The notes beneath the pieces were generated by a model. The model did no database searches. It was given only the letters and a program-made list of their open reading frames with translations, and was not told the DNA's origin. Positions 54,293 to 62,847 of a stretch of 64,000 nt of DNA are shown one piece after another (position 1 is the first letter of the stretch; every line of letters begins with the position of its first letter). The DNA is from Bacteroidota bacterium (GTDB lineage: Bacteria; Bacteroidota; Bacteroidia; Chitinophagales; LD1): assembly GCA_947479455.1 (NCBI GenBank), contig CANJZE010000022.1:1-64000 (forward strand). The letters run 5' to 3'. Both the position numbers and the translations under genes were made by a program.

Positions 54293-56581
54293 ATGCTAAA
54301 ACCACACTCTCTGAAAAAGGCAATCCTTCTTTTTCTGCTCTTTCCCTTGTTTCTTTTTTCTCAAAAAGATTTTTCTGCTTATGTAAATCCGTTCATTGGC
54401 ACAGGTGGACATGGACACACTTTTCCTGGTGCTACGGTTCCTTTTGGTATGGTGCAATTGAGCCCCGATACAAGATTGACAGGTTGGGATGGTTGCTCGG
54501 GCTATCATTATTCCGATAAAAAAATTTATGGCTTTTCGTACACGCACTTGAGCGGCACCGGTTGCAGCGATTATGGCGATGTAATGCTGATGCCAACCGT
54601 TGGTAAGGTTCAGTTGAGTAACAAAAATTACGCTTCTACTTTCAAAAAGGAAAACGAAAAAGCAAGTGCGGGTTATTACGCAGTTTATCTCGACAAACCC
54701 AACGTACACGTGGAGTTAACCACCACCACCCGCACGGGTTTACACAAATACACTTTCCCCAAGTCAAATTCTTCAAATGTTATTCTTGATTTAACCCATC
54801 GGGATAAGGCGAAGAAGGGAGAAATAAATATTACCGGCAACAACGAACTATCAGGTTATCGCATCAGTACTGCTTGGGCAAGCAATCAGCACTTATACTT
54901 CGTTATTCAGTTTTCAAAACCATTTAAAAAATTTGGCACTGCCAAAGCCGATGCGAAGAGTAAAGGAAGCAAACATTTGCGTGGAAGTTTTTTGAAAGCG
55001 TATGTGCAATTTGAAACCGAAGAAGATGAAGTGATTTATGCGCGTGTGGGAATTTCAGCAGTGAGTATAGAAGGCGCCCGTAAAAATTTAGAAGTTGAGC
55101 AGCCCACTTTCGATTTTGAAATGATAAAAACTGATGCTGTAAAACTTTGGAACAAAGAGCTTGGAAAAATTGAAGTAGAATCTGACAGCGAGAACGACAA
55201 GCGCATTTTTTATACGGCACTCTACCACAGCATGATTGCACCTAATGTTTATCAAGATGTAGATGGAAAATATCGCGGACGCGATTTGCAAGTGCACGAA
55301 ACCAAGGACTATACCAACTACACTGTTTTCAGTTTGTGGGATACCTATCGCGCTTTACACCCATTGCTCACCATCATTGACCGCAAACGAACTTCCGACT
55401 TCGTCAATACTTTCATTACACAATATAAAGAAGGTGGTTTATTACCCATTTGGGAACTTTCAGCCAATGAAACGTACTGCATGATTGGTTACCATGCCGT
55501 ACCCGTAATAACCGATGCTTATTTAAAAGGAATTGCCGGCATAAACGCTGCGCTGGCATTGCAGGCTATGCAAAAAAGTGCTGAGACTGATGAGCGGGAA
55601 CTACGCGCCATTAAAAAGCCACTCACCATCTTATCTGCTGTATCGTTATACAGATACAAGAAGGGCATGAGCCACTATTTCAAAAATGGCTACATCAAGA
55701 ATAGTTTTATGAGCGGATCAGTGGCGAAAACACTGGAGTTTGCTTATGACGATTGGTGCATAGCGAAGATGGCTGCTGCTATGGATAGCACTTCTGTTTA
55801 CGATAAGTTTATAAATCGCGCAGCGAACTATAAAAATGTTTATGACCCTTCTACAGGTTTCATGCGCGCACGAACCAAGAGAGGTTTCATTGGAGGATTT
55901 GACCCTTACAAAGCAAGTCTCACCATATATTGTGAAGCAAATGCCTGGCAATATTCACCTTATGTACCTCAAGATATTTCAGGACTCATGAAGTTATCGG
56001 GAGGCAAAGAGCGTTACAGTCAATTTCTTGATTCGCTTTTTCATACTACTTCAAAAGTAAAAGGGCTGCACACACAAGATATATCTGGCATGATAGGGCA
56101 ATATGCGCATGGTAACGAACCCAGCCATCATGTTGCATACATGTATGATTATACAGGGCAAGCATGGAAAACTCAGGAAATGACCCGGAGAATAATGTCG
56201 GAATTTTATCTTAATAAACCTGACGGATTGCCCGGCAACGAAGATTGCGGACAGATGAGTGCCTGGTATGTTTTCAGCGCGTTGGGTTTTTATCCCGTGT
56301 GCCCGGGCAGCGACCATTATGCTATTGGCTCACCGATGGTTGACAAAGCAACTATTCATTTAGAAAATGGGAAATCGTTTACAGTTACTGCCAACAACAA
56401 CCAAAAAGAAAACGTTTACATCAGTTCTGCAAAACTGAATGGCGCTAACTACACCAAGAGTTATTTAAGCTATACCGACATTGCGAACGGAGGAACGCTT
56501 GAGTTAAGCATGAGTGCTGAACCAAATAACAACTGGGGAAGTGCGGAGGGTGATGTGCCGGTGACGAAGATTGAAAATTGA
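54293..56581 (+). CDS. GH92 alpha-mannosidase, copy 2
   Basis: The start at 54293 gives a signal peptide (LKKAILLFLLFPLFLFSQ). It has the same motifs as copy 1 (VNPFIGTGGHGHTFPGATVP, HGNEPSHHVAYMYDY, GNEDCGQMSAWYVFSALG) and a similar length (762 residues). An extra stretch of about 20 residues (TDERELRAIKKPLTILSAVS) sits in the middle domain before KNGYIKNSF. The 3' part is nearly identical to copy 1 at base level over about 104 bases. The two enzymes probably differ in linkage preference. Confidence 0.92.
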   Translation: MLKPHSLKKAILLFLLFPLFLFSQKDFSAYVNPFIGTGGHGHTFPGATVPFGMVQLSPDTRLTGWDGCSGYHYSDKKIYGFSYTHLSGTGCSDYGDVMLMPTVGKVQLSNKNYASTFKKENEKASAGYYAVYLDKPNVHVELTTTTRTGLHKYTFPKSNSSNVILDLTHRDKAKKGEINITGNNELSGYRISTAWASNQHLYFVIQFSKPFKKFGTAKADAKSKGSKHLRGSFLKAYVQFETEEDEVIYARVGISAVSIEGARKNLEVEQPTFDFEMIKTDAVKLWNKELGKIEVESDSENDKRIFYTALYHSMIAPNVYQDVDGKYRGRDLQVHETKDYTNYTVFSLWDTYRALHPLLTIIDRKRTSDFVNTFITQYKEGGLLPIWELSANETYCMIGYHAVPVITDAYLKGIAGINAALALQAMQKSAETDERELRAIKKPLTILSAVSLYRYKKGMSHYFKNGYIKNSFMSGSVAKTLEFAYDDWCIAKMAAAMDSTSVYDKFINRAANYKNVYDPSTGFMRARTKRGFIGGFDPYKASLTIYCEANAWQYSPYVPQDISGLMKLSGGKERYSQFLDSLFHTTSKVKGLHTQDISGMIGQYAHGNEPSHHVAYMYDYTGQAWKTQEMTRRIMSEFYLNKPDGLPGNEDCGQMSAWYVFSALGFYPVCPGSDHYAIGSPMVDKATIHLENGKSFTVTANNNQKENVYISSAKLNGANYTKSYLSYTDIANGGTLELSMSAEPNNNWGSAEGDVPVTKIEN
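56555..56574. repeat. 20-bp direct repeat, left copy (3' end of GH92)
   Basis: GTGCCGGTGACGAAGATTGA forms the last codons of the GH92 gene (VPVTKIE) and is repeated exactly at 57139-57158. The two copies bracket the two-gene module 56634-57139. Confidence 0.85.
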
Positions 56582-56633
56582 TTTGATTACTGAATGAATT
56601 TGTTGAACCGATTTTTATAAATTAAATTTAACT

Positions 56634-56882
56634 GTGAATACGATTAAGCGTAAACAGAACGAAGCCGAATTTGAACATTGGGAAGAACTTTCGGAAGGTG
56701 GAAGAAAATACTGGTTTGATGTGAAAGGAAAGGTGAGTGGTTTTGCGCGATACATTAAAGAGGTGAATTGCGAAGAAGAAACTGTTTCATTTATACAGGA
56801 GATTTATAACAACGAAGGAGAACTAACAGATAGACACGAAAAATATCCCATAGATAAAGGACATCAAAAATTGAAATCATGA
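56634..56882 (+). CDS. Small hypothetical protein, first gene of a two-gene module
   Basis: The frame opens with GTG at 56634. The 82-residue protein (RKQNEAEFEHWEELSEGGRK, GKVSGFARYIKEVNCEEE, FIQEIYNNEGELTDRHEKYP) is one domain with many charged and aromatic residues. I have seen similar small proteins next to a partner like the following gene, but know no function. The stop overlaps the next start by four bases (ATGA). It could be half of a toxin-antitoxin-like pair; this is inference from size and coupling. Confidence 0.6.
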   Translation: MNTIKRKQNEAEFEHWEELSEGGRKYWFDVKGKVSGFARYIKEVNCEEETVSFIQEIYNNEGELTDRHEKYPIDKGHQKLKS

Positions 56883-57139
56883 TAACGAAACAAATAATAG
56901 CACAGCAACTTCTGAAATATTTGAACCATCAAATAACTCTAAAAGCATTAGTTGACTGGGCAGAGACTTCTATCATGCAAGGAAACATAGAACCCACCGA
57001 ACCACGCGCACTCATGCAAATACTCGGACGTATTGGCGCGGCTGATGTAAAAGAATTTGGTTTACTATGGGAAGACTGCGACTCTATTATGCACCAACTC
57101 GGCTACGATATAAAGGTGGATGCAAACTTGGCTGCGTAG
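56879..57139 (+). CDS. Small hypothetical protein, second gene of a two-gene module
   Basis: The 86-residue helical protein (MITKQIIAQQLLKYLNHQIT; LKALVDWAETSIMQGN; ADVKEFGLLWEDCDSIMHQL) is translated by coupling to the first gene. The LNHQITLKALVDWAE segment recurs, from memory, in conserved hypothetical proteins found in mobile or defence-like neighbourhoods. There is no signal peptide. Its stop codon shares a base with the right copy of the 20-bp direct repeat. Confidence 0.62.
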   Translation: MITKQIIAQQLLKYLNHQITLKALVDWAETSIMQGNIEPTEPRALMQILGRIGAADVKEFGLLWEDCDSIMHQLGYDIKVDANLAA

Positions 57140-57158
57140 TGCCGGTGACGAAGATTGA
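57139..57158. repeat. 20-bp direct repeat, right copy
   Basis: An exact copy of 56555-56574. It is not needed to encode anything here, so it looks like a scar from insertion or duplication next to GH92. Confidence 0.85.
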
Positions 57159-57211
57159 GTGAGAGAGAATCTCTTAACTATTCTATAGTTGTTTTAATAA
57201 AGAGCATAGCA

Positions 57212-57754
57212 ATGAAAAAAATAATCTTAACGAATAGTGCAATTTTATTGATTGCATTAGGTTTTGCACAAGCGAACTTTAAATGGGAAAAAATAGATTC
57301 TGCTGCTAAAACTAAAGCACAGATATATTCTGATACAAAAATGTTTATTGCTGAGTATTGGAAATCTGCACAAAACGTCATTCAAAACGATGACAAAGAC
57401 GCTGGAATGATTTTAGTTAAAGGAAATATCAATGAATCTACAACTTCGGTGGGGGTAGGAGTGCCGGTTGAATGGCATTATTCTTATACAATAAAGTTTC
57501 TAATAAAAGAAGGTAGATATAAAATTGTAATTGAAAATGTAAATTGTGAGTCCTCCATATGGTATGGTAAACCTAATCTTGTTGATTGCCTTGCACCATG
57601 CGACAGCTGTGACTTTCCGGGATTCGGAAGAACAGGTTTAAATAAAGCGAAGTATGTGGAATTATTGACTTCATTAAAAAATGACCTACAAAGTATTGTT
57701 GACAGCTATGAGAAATACATTAAAACCCCAAGTGTATCTAATGGTGATTGGTAA
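57212..57754 (+). CDS. Secreted DUF4468-like protein
   Basis: The start at 57212 gives a signal peptide (MKKIILTNSAILLIALGFAQ). The mature part has the alternating pattern (KAQIYSDTKMFIAEYWKSAQ, IQNDDKDAGMILVKGNIN, YSYTIKFLIKEGRYKIVIEN) I associate with DUF4468, a TBP-like fold in Bacteroidota envelope proteins. The 180-residue protein has a Cys cluster (CLAPCDSC). No enzyme motif is seen. It follows the direct repeat with its own short leader. Confidence 0.7.
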   Translation: MKKIILTNSAILLIALGFAQANFKWEKIDSAAKTKAQIYSDTKMFIAEYWKSAQNVIQNDDKDAGMILVKGNINESTTSVGVGVPVEWHYSYTIKFLIKEGRYKIVIENVNCESSIWYGKPNLVDCLAPCDSCDFPGFGRTGLNKAKYVELLTSLKNDLQSIVDSYEKYIKTPSVSNGDW

Positions 57755-57817
57755 AAATAATTTGCACTTTGTTAGTGCTTTAGTATCGGCTTTGCGATAC
57801 GCCACCAACAATTTTAC

Positions 57818-58570
57818 TTACTCCACCATCACCTTCTTCACCCCCAAACCATCAGCGGTTCGGTATTCAATAAAGTAGATGCCCTTAGCGTATTGACTGA
57901 TGTCAATCGTGGTTTCATAAAAAGGAGAAGCGGTTTTTTGCGAATAAATAATTCGTCCGGTTATGTCGCGTACATTTATTTCTCCATTTGCTTTTGCAGG
58001 TGAGTTAAAACGCAGTTCAAAAACTCCGTGGTTAGGATTCGGATAAACAGAAAAATTTTCGGCTAAGGCCGGGCTTTGTTTTTTTATTGCTGTAGTCGTA
58101 TTTGTGCAAACTTCTCCCGAATCAATTACCGTCAACGCATAGTCAGGCAAACTGCCGGGAACATTTGCTTTCAAATACCAAAACGGAGCATTGCCCGCGC
58201 TGGTGTAAGCGGTACCATCGTAAGTAATTTGATAAAAGCCCACGGTGTCAGTGGTAGTTCCCGAAATGTGAATGCACATTCTTCCTTCGGGGTGCATAAT
58301 GCCGTTAATTGGTGTAGCCACTTTTGTTATTCCTGTTGGCAGATTATGAAACGCACTTACTTTAATTGAATCAATGGTAATGCCGCCTATCGATGGCGGA
58401 CAAAATAATTGCAGCGTAATATCATAAGGTTGATGTCTGATTACGCAAGGCAACTCTTCAGAAGGCGGTGAAAACAAGCTGTAGTTGTTGGTGTCAATCA
58501 CACACGATTGACTGAACGCAGTGCTTGCAGAAACAAGAAGAACAAAAAGGAAGAGTTGAAGTTTTTTCAT
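57818..58570 (-). CDS. Secreted protein with type A T9SS sorting domain
   Basis: The 250-residue protein has a signal peptide (MKKLQLFLFVLLVSASTAFS), an N-terminal domain of about 150 residues with several Cys that resembles the start of the SprB-repeat protein at 15452-17227 (SIKVSAFHNLPTGITKVATP; GRMCIHISG), and a sorting domain (FSVYPNPNHGVFEL to GVKKVMVE). It lacks SprB repeats. It is probably surface-attached; the function is unknown. Confidence 0.8.
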   Translation of the reverse strand: MKKLQLFLFVLLVSASTAFSQSCVIDTNNYSLFSPPSEELPCVIRHQPYDITLQLFCPPSIGGITIDSIKVSAFHNLPTGITKVATPINGIMHPEGRMCIHISGTTTDTVGFYQITYDGTAYTSAGNAPFWYLKANVPGSLPDYALTVIDSGEVCTNTTTAIKKQSPALAENFSVYPNPNHGVFELRFNSPAKANGEINVRDITGRIIYSQKTASPFYETTIDISQYAKGIYFIEYRTADGLGVKKVMVE

Positions 58571-58591
58571 GAGTATTTATTTGAAAAGAAT

Positions 58592-59542
58592 TTATACATG
58601 AGCAATTACTGAAACATTCTCCAGCATATCTTTCGTCATTTTCGAAAGATTGAATTCAGGTTTCCAGCCCCAGTCTTTTTGCGCCACCGCATCATCAATA
58701 CTCTGCGGCCAGCTTTCGGCAATTGCTTGGCGAAAATCGGGTTTGTAGGAAATAGAGAAATCGGGAATTTTCTTTTTGATTTCTGCGGCTACATCCTGCG
58801 GAGCAAAACTGCAACCGGCAAAATTATATCCTGAGCGCACCGAAATTTTTTCGGCAGGCGTTTCCATCATTTCAATTGTTCCTCGAATAGCATCGGACAT
58901 ATACATCATGGGAAGTACGGTATCTTCTTTCAAAAAGCATTCATACTTTTTCTTTTCTGCCGCTTCAAAAAAAATATCTACCGCGTAATCGGTAGTGCCG
59001 CCACCCGCTTTTGTTTTGTAACTGATTAAACCGGGATAGCGCAACGAACGCACATCCAGTCCGCGTTTTTGAAAATACCAATCGCACCAGCGCTCACCCG
59101 CTTGCTTGCTTATGCCGTAAATAGTATTGGGTTCCATTACTGTGTATTGCGGTGTATTTACTTTTGGTGTAGTTGGCCCAAACACGGCAATGGTAGAAGG
59201 GAAAAATAATTTCTTCACTCCGTTTTCTGTACAAACATCCAACACGTTTCGCAAACCTTTCATGTTTACGCGCCACGCAAACTCCGGATTTTTTTCTCCC
59301 GTAGCAGAAAGTATAGCCGCTAAATGATAAATCTGATTGACGTTAAAACGTTTTACAAAATCAGCAAGTCCGTTTTTGTAGAGCACATCTAAGCGCACAA
59401 AATCTCCGCCTTCTTTCAATTCGGGAGTTCCGTCTTTAAGGTCAGAAGCAATTACCGTTTTATAAATTTTTCGAAGTGCCAGAACCAATTCGGTTCCGAG
59501 TTGACCGCCTGCACCGGTAACAAGTATCGTGTCTGAATGCAT
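58592..59542 (-). CDS. NAD-dependent epimerase/dehydratase, L-threonine dehydrogenase-like extended SDR
   Basis: The 316-residue protein begins with the Rossmann motif LVTGAGGQLGTELV and has the SDR active site YGISKQAGE (Tyr and Lys). STIAVFGPTTPK and LRYPGLISYKT match the short-chain type of L-threonine 3-dehydrogenase, which oxidises threonine to 2-amino-3-oxobutyrate. A sugar-nucleotide epimerase is the alternative, but the LRYPGLIS signature favours threonine. It is cytoplasmic and alone on its transcript. Confidence 0.8.
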   Translation of the reverse strand: MHSDTILVTGAGGQLGTELVLALRKIYKTVIASDLKDGTPELKEGGDFVRLDVLYKNGLADFVKRFNVNQIYHLAAILSATGEKNPEFAWRVNMKGLRNVLDVCTENGVKKLFFPSTIAVFGPTTPKVNTPQYTVMEPNTIYGISKQAGERWCDWYFQKRGLDVRSLRYPGLISYKTKAGGGTTDYAVDIFFEAAEKKKYECFLKEDTVLPMMYMSDAIRGTIEMMETPAEKISVRSGYNFAGCSFAPQDVAAEIKKKIPDFSISYKPDFRQAIAESWPQSIDDAVAQKDWGWKPEFNLSKMTKDMLENVSVIAHV

Positions 59543-59585
59543 AAATGCTGTGTGATAATTTTATCCTATCCGCGCTTTACTGAAT

Positions 59586-59673
59586 TGTCATTTCGAACGT
59601 AGGCTTTGCGAAGTGAGAAACCTTGTATTGCATCAAAAGCAAAATACAAGATGTCTCGTTCCTCGACATGACA
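59586..59673. mobile_element. 88-bp palindromic MITE-like element
   Basis: TGTCATTTCGA (59586-59596) and TCGACATGACA (59663-59673) form an inverted pair with one mismatch, and CTTGTATT/AATACAAG forms an inner stem. I recognise this type of short palindromic repeat from other Bacteroidota genomes. It lies in the 156-base gap between the SDR and the CHU_C protein. Confidence 0.65.
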
Positions 59674-59698
59674 AACCGTTTTCGATTTGTCTTTTCGC

Positions 59699-62600
59699 CT
59701 ATCTAATCAACGTTGAACTTCCTTTATCATCTGCGGCAACACCATTGTTATAAACCACATGATAAACGTAAATATAAGTTCCTACAGGCTGCTCTTTGCC
59801 ACGGAAAACTCCATCCCATCCATCACCAGTTTGCATGTTCAGGTTTTCGTAAACCATTTCGCCCCAACGATTAAATACTCTGAACTGCAACTGCTGCACG
59901 TTCTTCATAATTGCAACCAACTTGTCATTTACGTTATCGCCATTTGGTGAAAATGCAGAAGGCACGAGCACTCTGTTTTTATCGCCCTGGCAAGTGGTAG
60001 GATTAGTAGAAGGTTCGCGCAGCGAATCCTGTGCCTCAGCCTGGCAACCATTGGCATCAGTTACCATCACGGTGTAAAAACCTTTACCTATTTTTTCTAC
60101 ATGCGAAGTCGTATCGAATGGGGAAGTGTTCCATACAAACGTAAACGGACCAATTCCTCCGCTTGTGTTTGCTACCACGGCACCCGATGAATCGCCAATG
60201 CAATTAGGGTCAATGGCAACTAGTTCTACGGTAAAAGGCGAAGGTGCGCTTACTCCTATGTTAGAACTTGCTGAGCAGGAATTTAAATCGGTAGCAGTAA
60301 CCGCATAAGTTCCTGTAGCCACCTGCGGGCTTTGTTGTGCGGAAGTAAATCCTCCTGTGCCCGACCAGTTAAATGTAAATGGCGAAGTTCCTCCGGTTAC
60401 AGTTGTTGTAATAACTCCGTTGGCAGAATCAGAACATAAAGGTTCAGTAGAACTGAGTTGAATATTTATTTCGGCAGGCGAAGTAATGGTTCCGGTTAAA
60501 ATCGAATCGCAACCGTTGGCATCCTGAATAACTACCGAGAAAGGACCTGCATTTAAACTGTTGACGCTTGAAGCAGTAGAAAAATTACTCCAAAAATAAG
60601 TGTAAGGCGAAGTTTGGCCACTCACATTTACCGAAGCTGTTCCATCAGTTGCGCCATAGCAAAGAAGATTAGTAGAGGTAAGAACAATAGCAAAAGGAGT
60701 CGGCTCGCTCAATGTTGCACTTGATGAAACGCTGCACCCATTGGCATCTGTAACCGTTACCGTATGCGTTCCTGCCTTAACATTATTCAAATTTTGTGTG
60801 GTTGCATTTGTTGGCGACCACAAATAGCCATAAGGTTGAACACCTCCGCCAACAGTTACGTTTACAATTCCATCGCTTCCTGCATTACAACGCGGATTAA
60901 ACGTGAAAGGAATAGTTGAAGTAAGAAGTGTTGGCTCTGTAACGGTGTAAGTATTTCCGGCAGTACAGCCAACGTTGTCGGTTACTGTAATGGTGTAAGT
61001 TCCGGGTCCGAGGTTTGGATTGTCTTCTGTAGTTACAGAATTATTTGACCACGCAAATTGCAACGGATTTTGACCGCCAGTTGAAGTGAGATACACGCCA
61101 CCATTTGTCGCACCAAAACATTGCACATTTTTTAAACTGTCGAGAGTAATAATGACAGTAGTAGTGTTTGCCACATTCGCTGTTGCCGATGCCGTGCATC
61201 CGCCAAAATCGGTAACAGTTACATTGTAATTTCCTACGCAAAGCAAAACTGCATTTGCCAATTGTTGTGGCGGATTCGAATTCCATGCATAAGAATACGG
61301 AGTAGTTCCTCCCGTTGCCGTTGCACTTGCTGAACCATCACAAGCACCACCGCAGGTAACAGGATTTCCGTTTGCAGTTATACCAATTTGTGCCGGAATA
61401 TTAATTGTAACCGAAGCACTTGCCTGGCATCCTTTTGAATCAGTAACGGTAACTCCATAATTTCCTCCGGCTAAACCGGTTTGTGAAGTTACGTTGCCCG
61501 CACTGTTGCTCCAGGTATAAGTGAAAGGGGCAAGTCCGCCTTGAAGCGTTGAAGAAATTTGCCCGTCAGTTCCGTTAAAGCACGAAACATCTTGCTTGGT
61601 TAACGCCACTGCAAAAACAAAATTCGGATTGTCGGTTAATGAAAGGGTAAACGTTCCCATGTCGGTTGCGTTTGCACCATCCACCACTAAATAATAATCG
61701 CCCGGTTGGCAAATTGAATAATTGATTAGCGATTGATTTCCGCAACCGTTATCATCTGAAGTATCAGGAGTTGCAAGACTGCAACCGCTAAACAAGTAAA
61801 GATAGCTGTCGAACTGTGCACCGTTCACTCCGCAAAGCGAAGCGGTAATTCCAATCGTTCCGTTTACATGAAACTTATACCAAACATCATTGCCCGGTGA
61901 TAGTGTATTGGTATTTGAATAACACTCATTGCTATTGTAATGCGAAAGCGTTGTGCCACTGGTAAGTGTTCCCAAATCAATTGGGTTAGCACACGAAGTT
62001 CCTTTGGTGTATTGCCAATAGCTTTCAATGTTTGGGTGGTAAAAATCATTTGGTCCGGTGTTGCCGTTTACGTAGCCGTGACTGTACCACTGACAAGGAG
62101 GGCCTAAACGGTAATTCATATTGGTTTTGTAAACCGGCACATCGTTATTGTAATCATCTTCTTCGCTAAACAAACAACCTATAAAAGGAATATTTGCACA
62201 GCAACTCGAGGCTTCATAACTGCAACGGTTTCCGCTACTTCCACAAGGCGTTAATCCACTAATGATGGCAAAGTCCGAAGGGATATCATCTTCATAGCAG
62301 TTTTCTTTTATTTCAAAAAACTGAGGAACGGTTGCACCCGGATAAGTATAGTTATACAAAACCAAATTGTAATCATTTGAATACTCTGGTCCGCCAACGG
62401 TCATTGGCAAGTCGGCTTGCAAACAACCACTTCCTTGCCAACCAGTACCACTGATGTTTCCCTTGTCTTGTGCCGAATAATAAAATGTGAACTCATCGCC
62501 TGCCAACGAGCCCGGCAAATTGAAATTGCCAACTTGAAGGGTTACTCCATCGCGATTGTTGGCACTTGGATATTGCACCTTTACATCGCGCAACCGAACC

Positions 62601-62701
62601 TGCAATTGAATAGGTCCATCACTTAAAGTTTGAGCTGATAAATTTTGAAATGCAGCAAGGAATAAAAACGCTGCAGTAAATAACTTGTAAAAGTTCTTCA
62701 T
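59699..62701 (-). CDS. Very large SprB-repeat protein with CHU_C (type B) sorting domain
   Basis: The 1000-residue protein has a signal peptide (MKNFYKLFTAAFLFLAAFQN) and a Cys-rich N-terminal region of about 240 residues (CGSSGNRCSYEASSCCANIP). A pre-peptidase-like domain follows (CANPIDLGTL to YYLVVDGANA), then about seven SprB repeats (GTYTITVTDNVGC type) from residue 370 to 890. The C-terminus (SAFSPNGDNVNDKLVAIMK; FNRWGEMVYEN; GTYIYVYHVVY) is the gliding-associated type B domain used by T9SS. It is probably a surface adhesin moved by the gliding motor. Confidence 0.88.
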   Translation of the reverse strand: MKNFYKLFTAAFLFLAAFQNLSAQTLSDGPIQLQVRLRDVKVQYPSANNRDGVTLQVGNFNLPGSLAGDEFTFYYSAQDKGNISGTGWQGSGCLQADLPMTVGGPEYSNDYNLVLYNYTYPGATVPQFFEIKENCYEDDIPSDFAIISGLTPCGSSGNRCSYEASSCCANIPFIGCLFSEEDDYNNDVPVYKTNMNYRLGPPCQWYSHGYVNGNTGPNDFYHPNIESYWQYTKGTSCANPIDLGTLTSGTTLSHYNSNECYSNTNTLSPGNDVWYKFHVNGTIGITASLCGVNGAQFDSYLYLFSGCSLATPDTSDDNGCGNQSLINYSICQPGDYYLVVDGANATDMGTFTLSLTDNPNFVFAVALTKQDVSCFNGTDGQISSTLQGGLAPFTYTWSNSAGNVTSQTGLAGGNYGVTVTDSKGCQASASVTINIPAQIGITANGNPVTCGGACDGSASATATGGTTPYSYAWNSNPPQQLANAVLLCVGNYNVTVTDFGGCTASATANVANTTTVIITLDSLKNVQCFGATNGGVYLTSTGGQNPLQFAWSNNSVTTEDNPNLGPGTYTITVTDNVGCTAGNTYTVTEPTLLTSTIPFTFNPRCNAGSDGIVNVTVGGGVQPYGYLWSPTNATTQNLNNVKAGTHTVTVTDANGCSVSSSATLSEPTPFAIVLTSTNLLCYGATDGTASVNVSGQTSPYTYFWSNFSTASSVNSLNAGPFSVVIQDANGCDSILTGTITSPAEINIQLSSTEPLCSDSANGVITTTVTGGTSPFTFNWSGTGGFTSAQQSPQVATGTYAVTATDLNSCSASSNIGVSAPSPFTVELVAIDPNCIGDSSGAVVANTSGGIGPFTFVWNTSPFDTTSHVEKIGKGFYTVMVTDANGCQAEAQDSLREPSTNPTTCQGDKNRVLVPSAFSPNGDNVNDKLVAIMKNVQQLQFRVFNRWGEMVYENLNMQTGDGWDGVFRGKEQPVGTYIYVYHVVYNNGVAADDKGSSTLIR

Positions 62702-62800
62702 AAGGGGTTGTTTTTTCGGTGGGTAAAAGTAAATTTTTCACTGGGCTTTCTGCATTTTCTATTGGTTCATTTTCTTAATTCCGAATTTTCAAAATCCTGC

Positions 62801-62830
62801 TTTGCCGAATAGTAAATTCATGTAGGTTTG
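62801..62830 (+). promoter_or_regulatory. Predicted promoter of the M16 peptidase gene
   Basis: TTTG (62801-62804), 18 bases, then TAGGTTTG (62823-62830): nearly perfect for the Bacteroidota TTTG-N19-TAnnTTTG consensus. The start codon is 17 bases downstream. Confidence 0.65.
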
Positions 62831-62847
62831 CCGCCTTAATTTTTACG

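Noticed and set aside
57770-57805. Small hairpins GCAC/GTGC and GTATCG/CGATAC as a terminator
   Set aside because: The stems are short and no T-tract follows.
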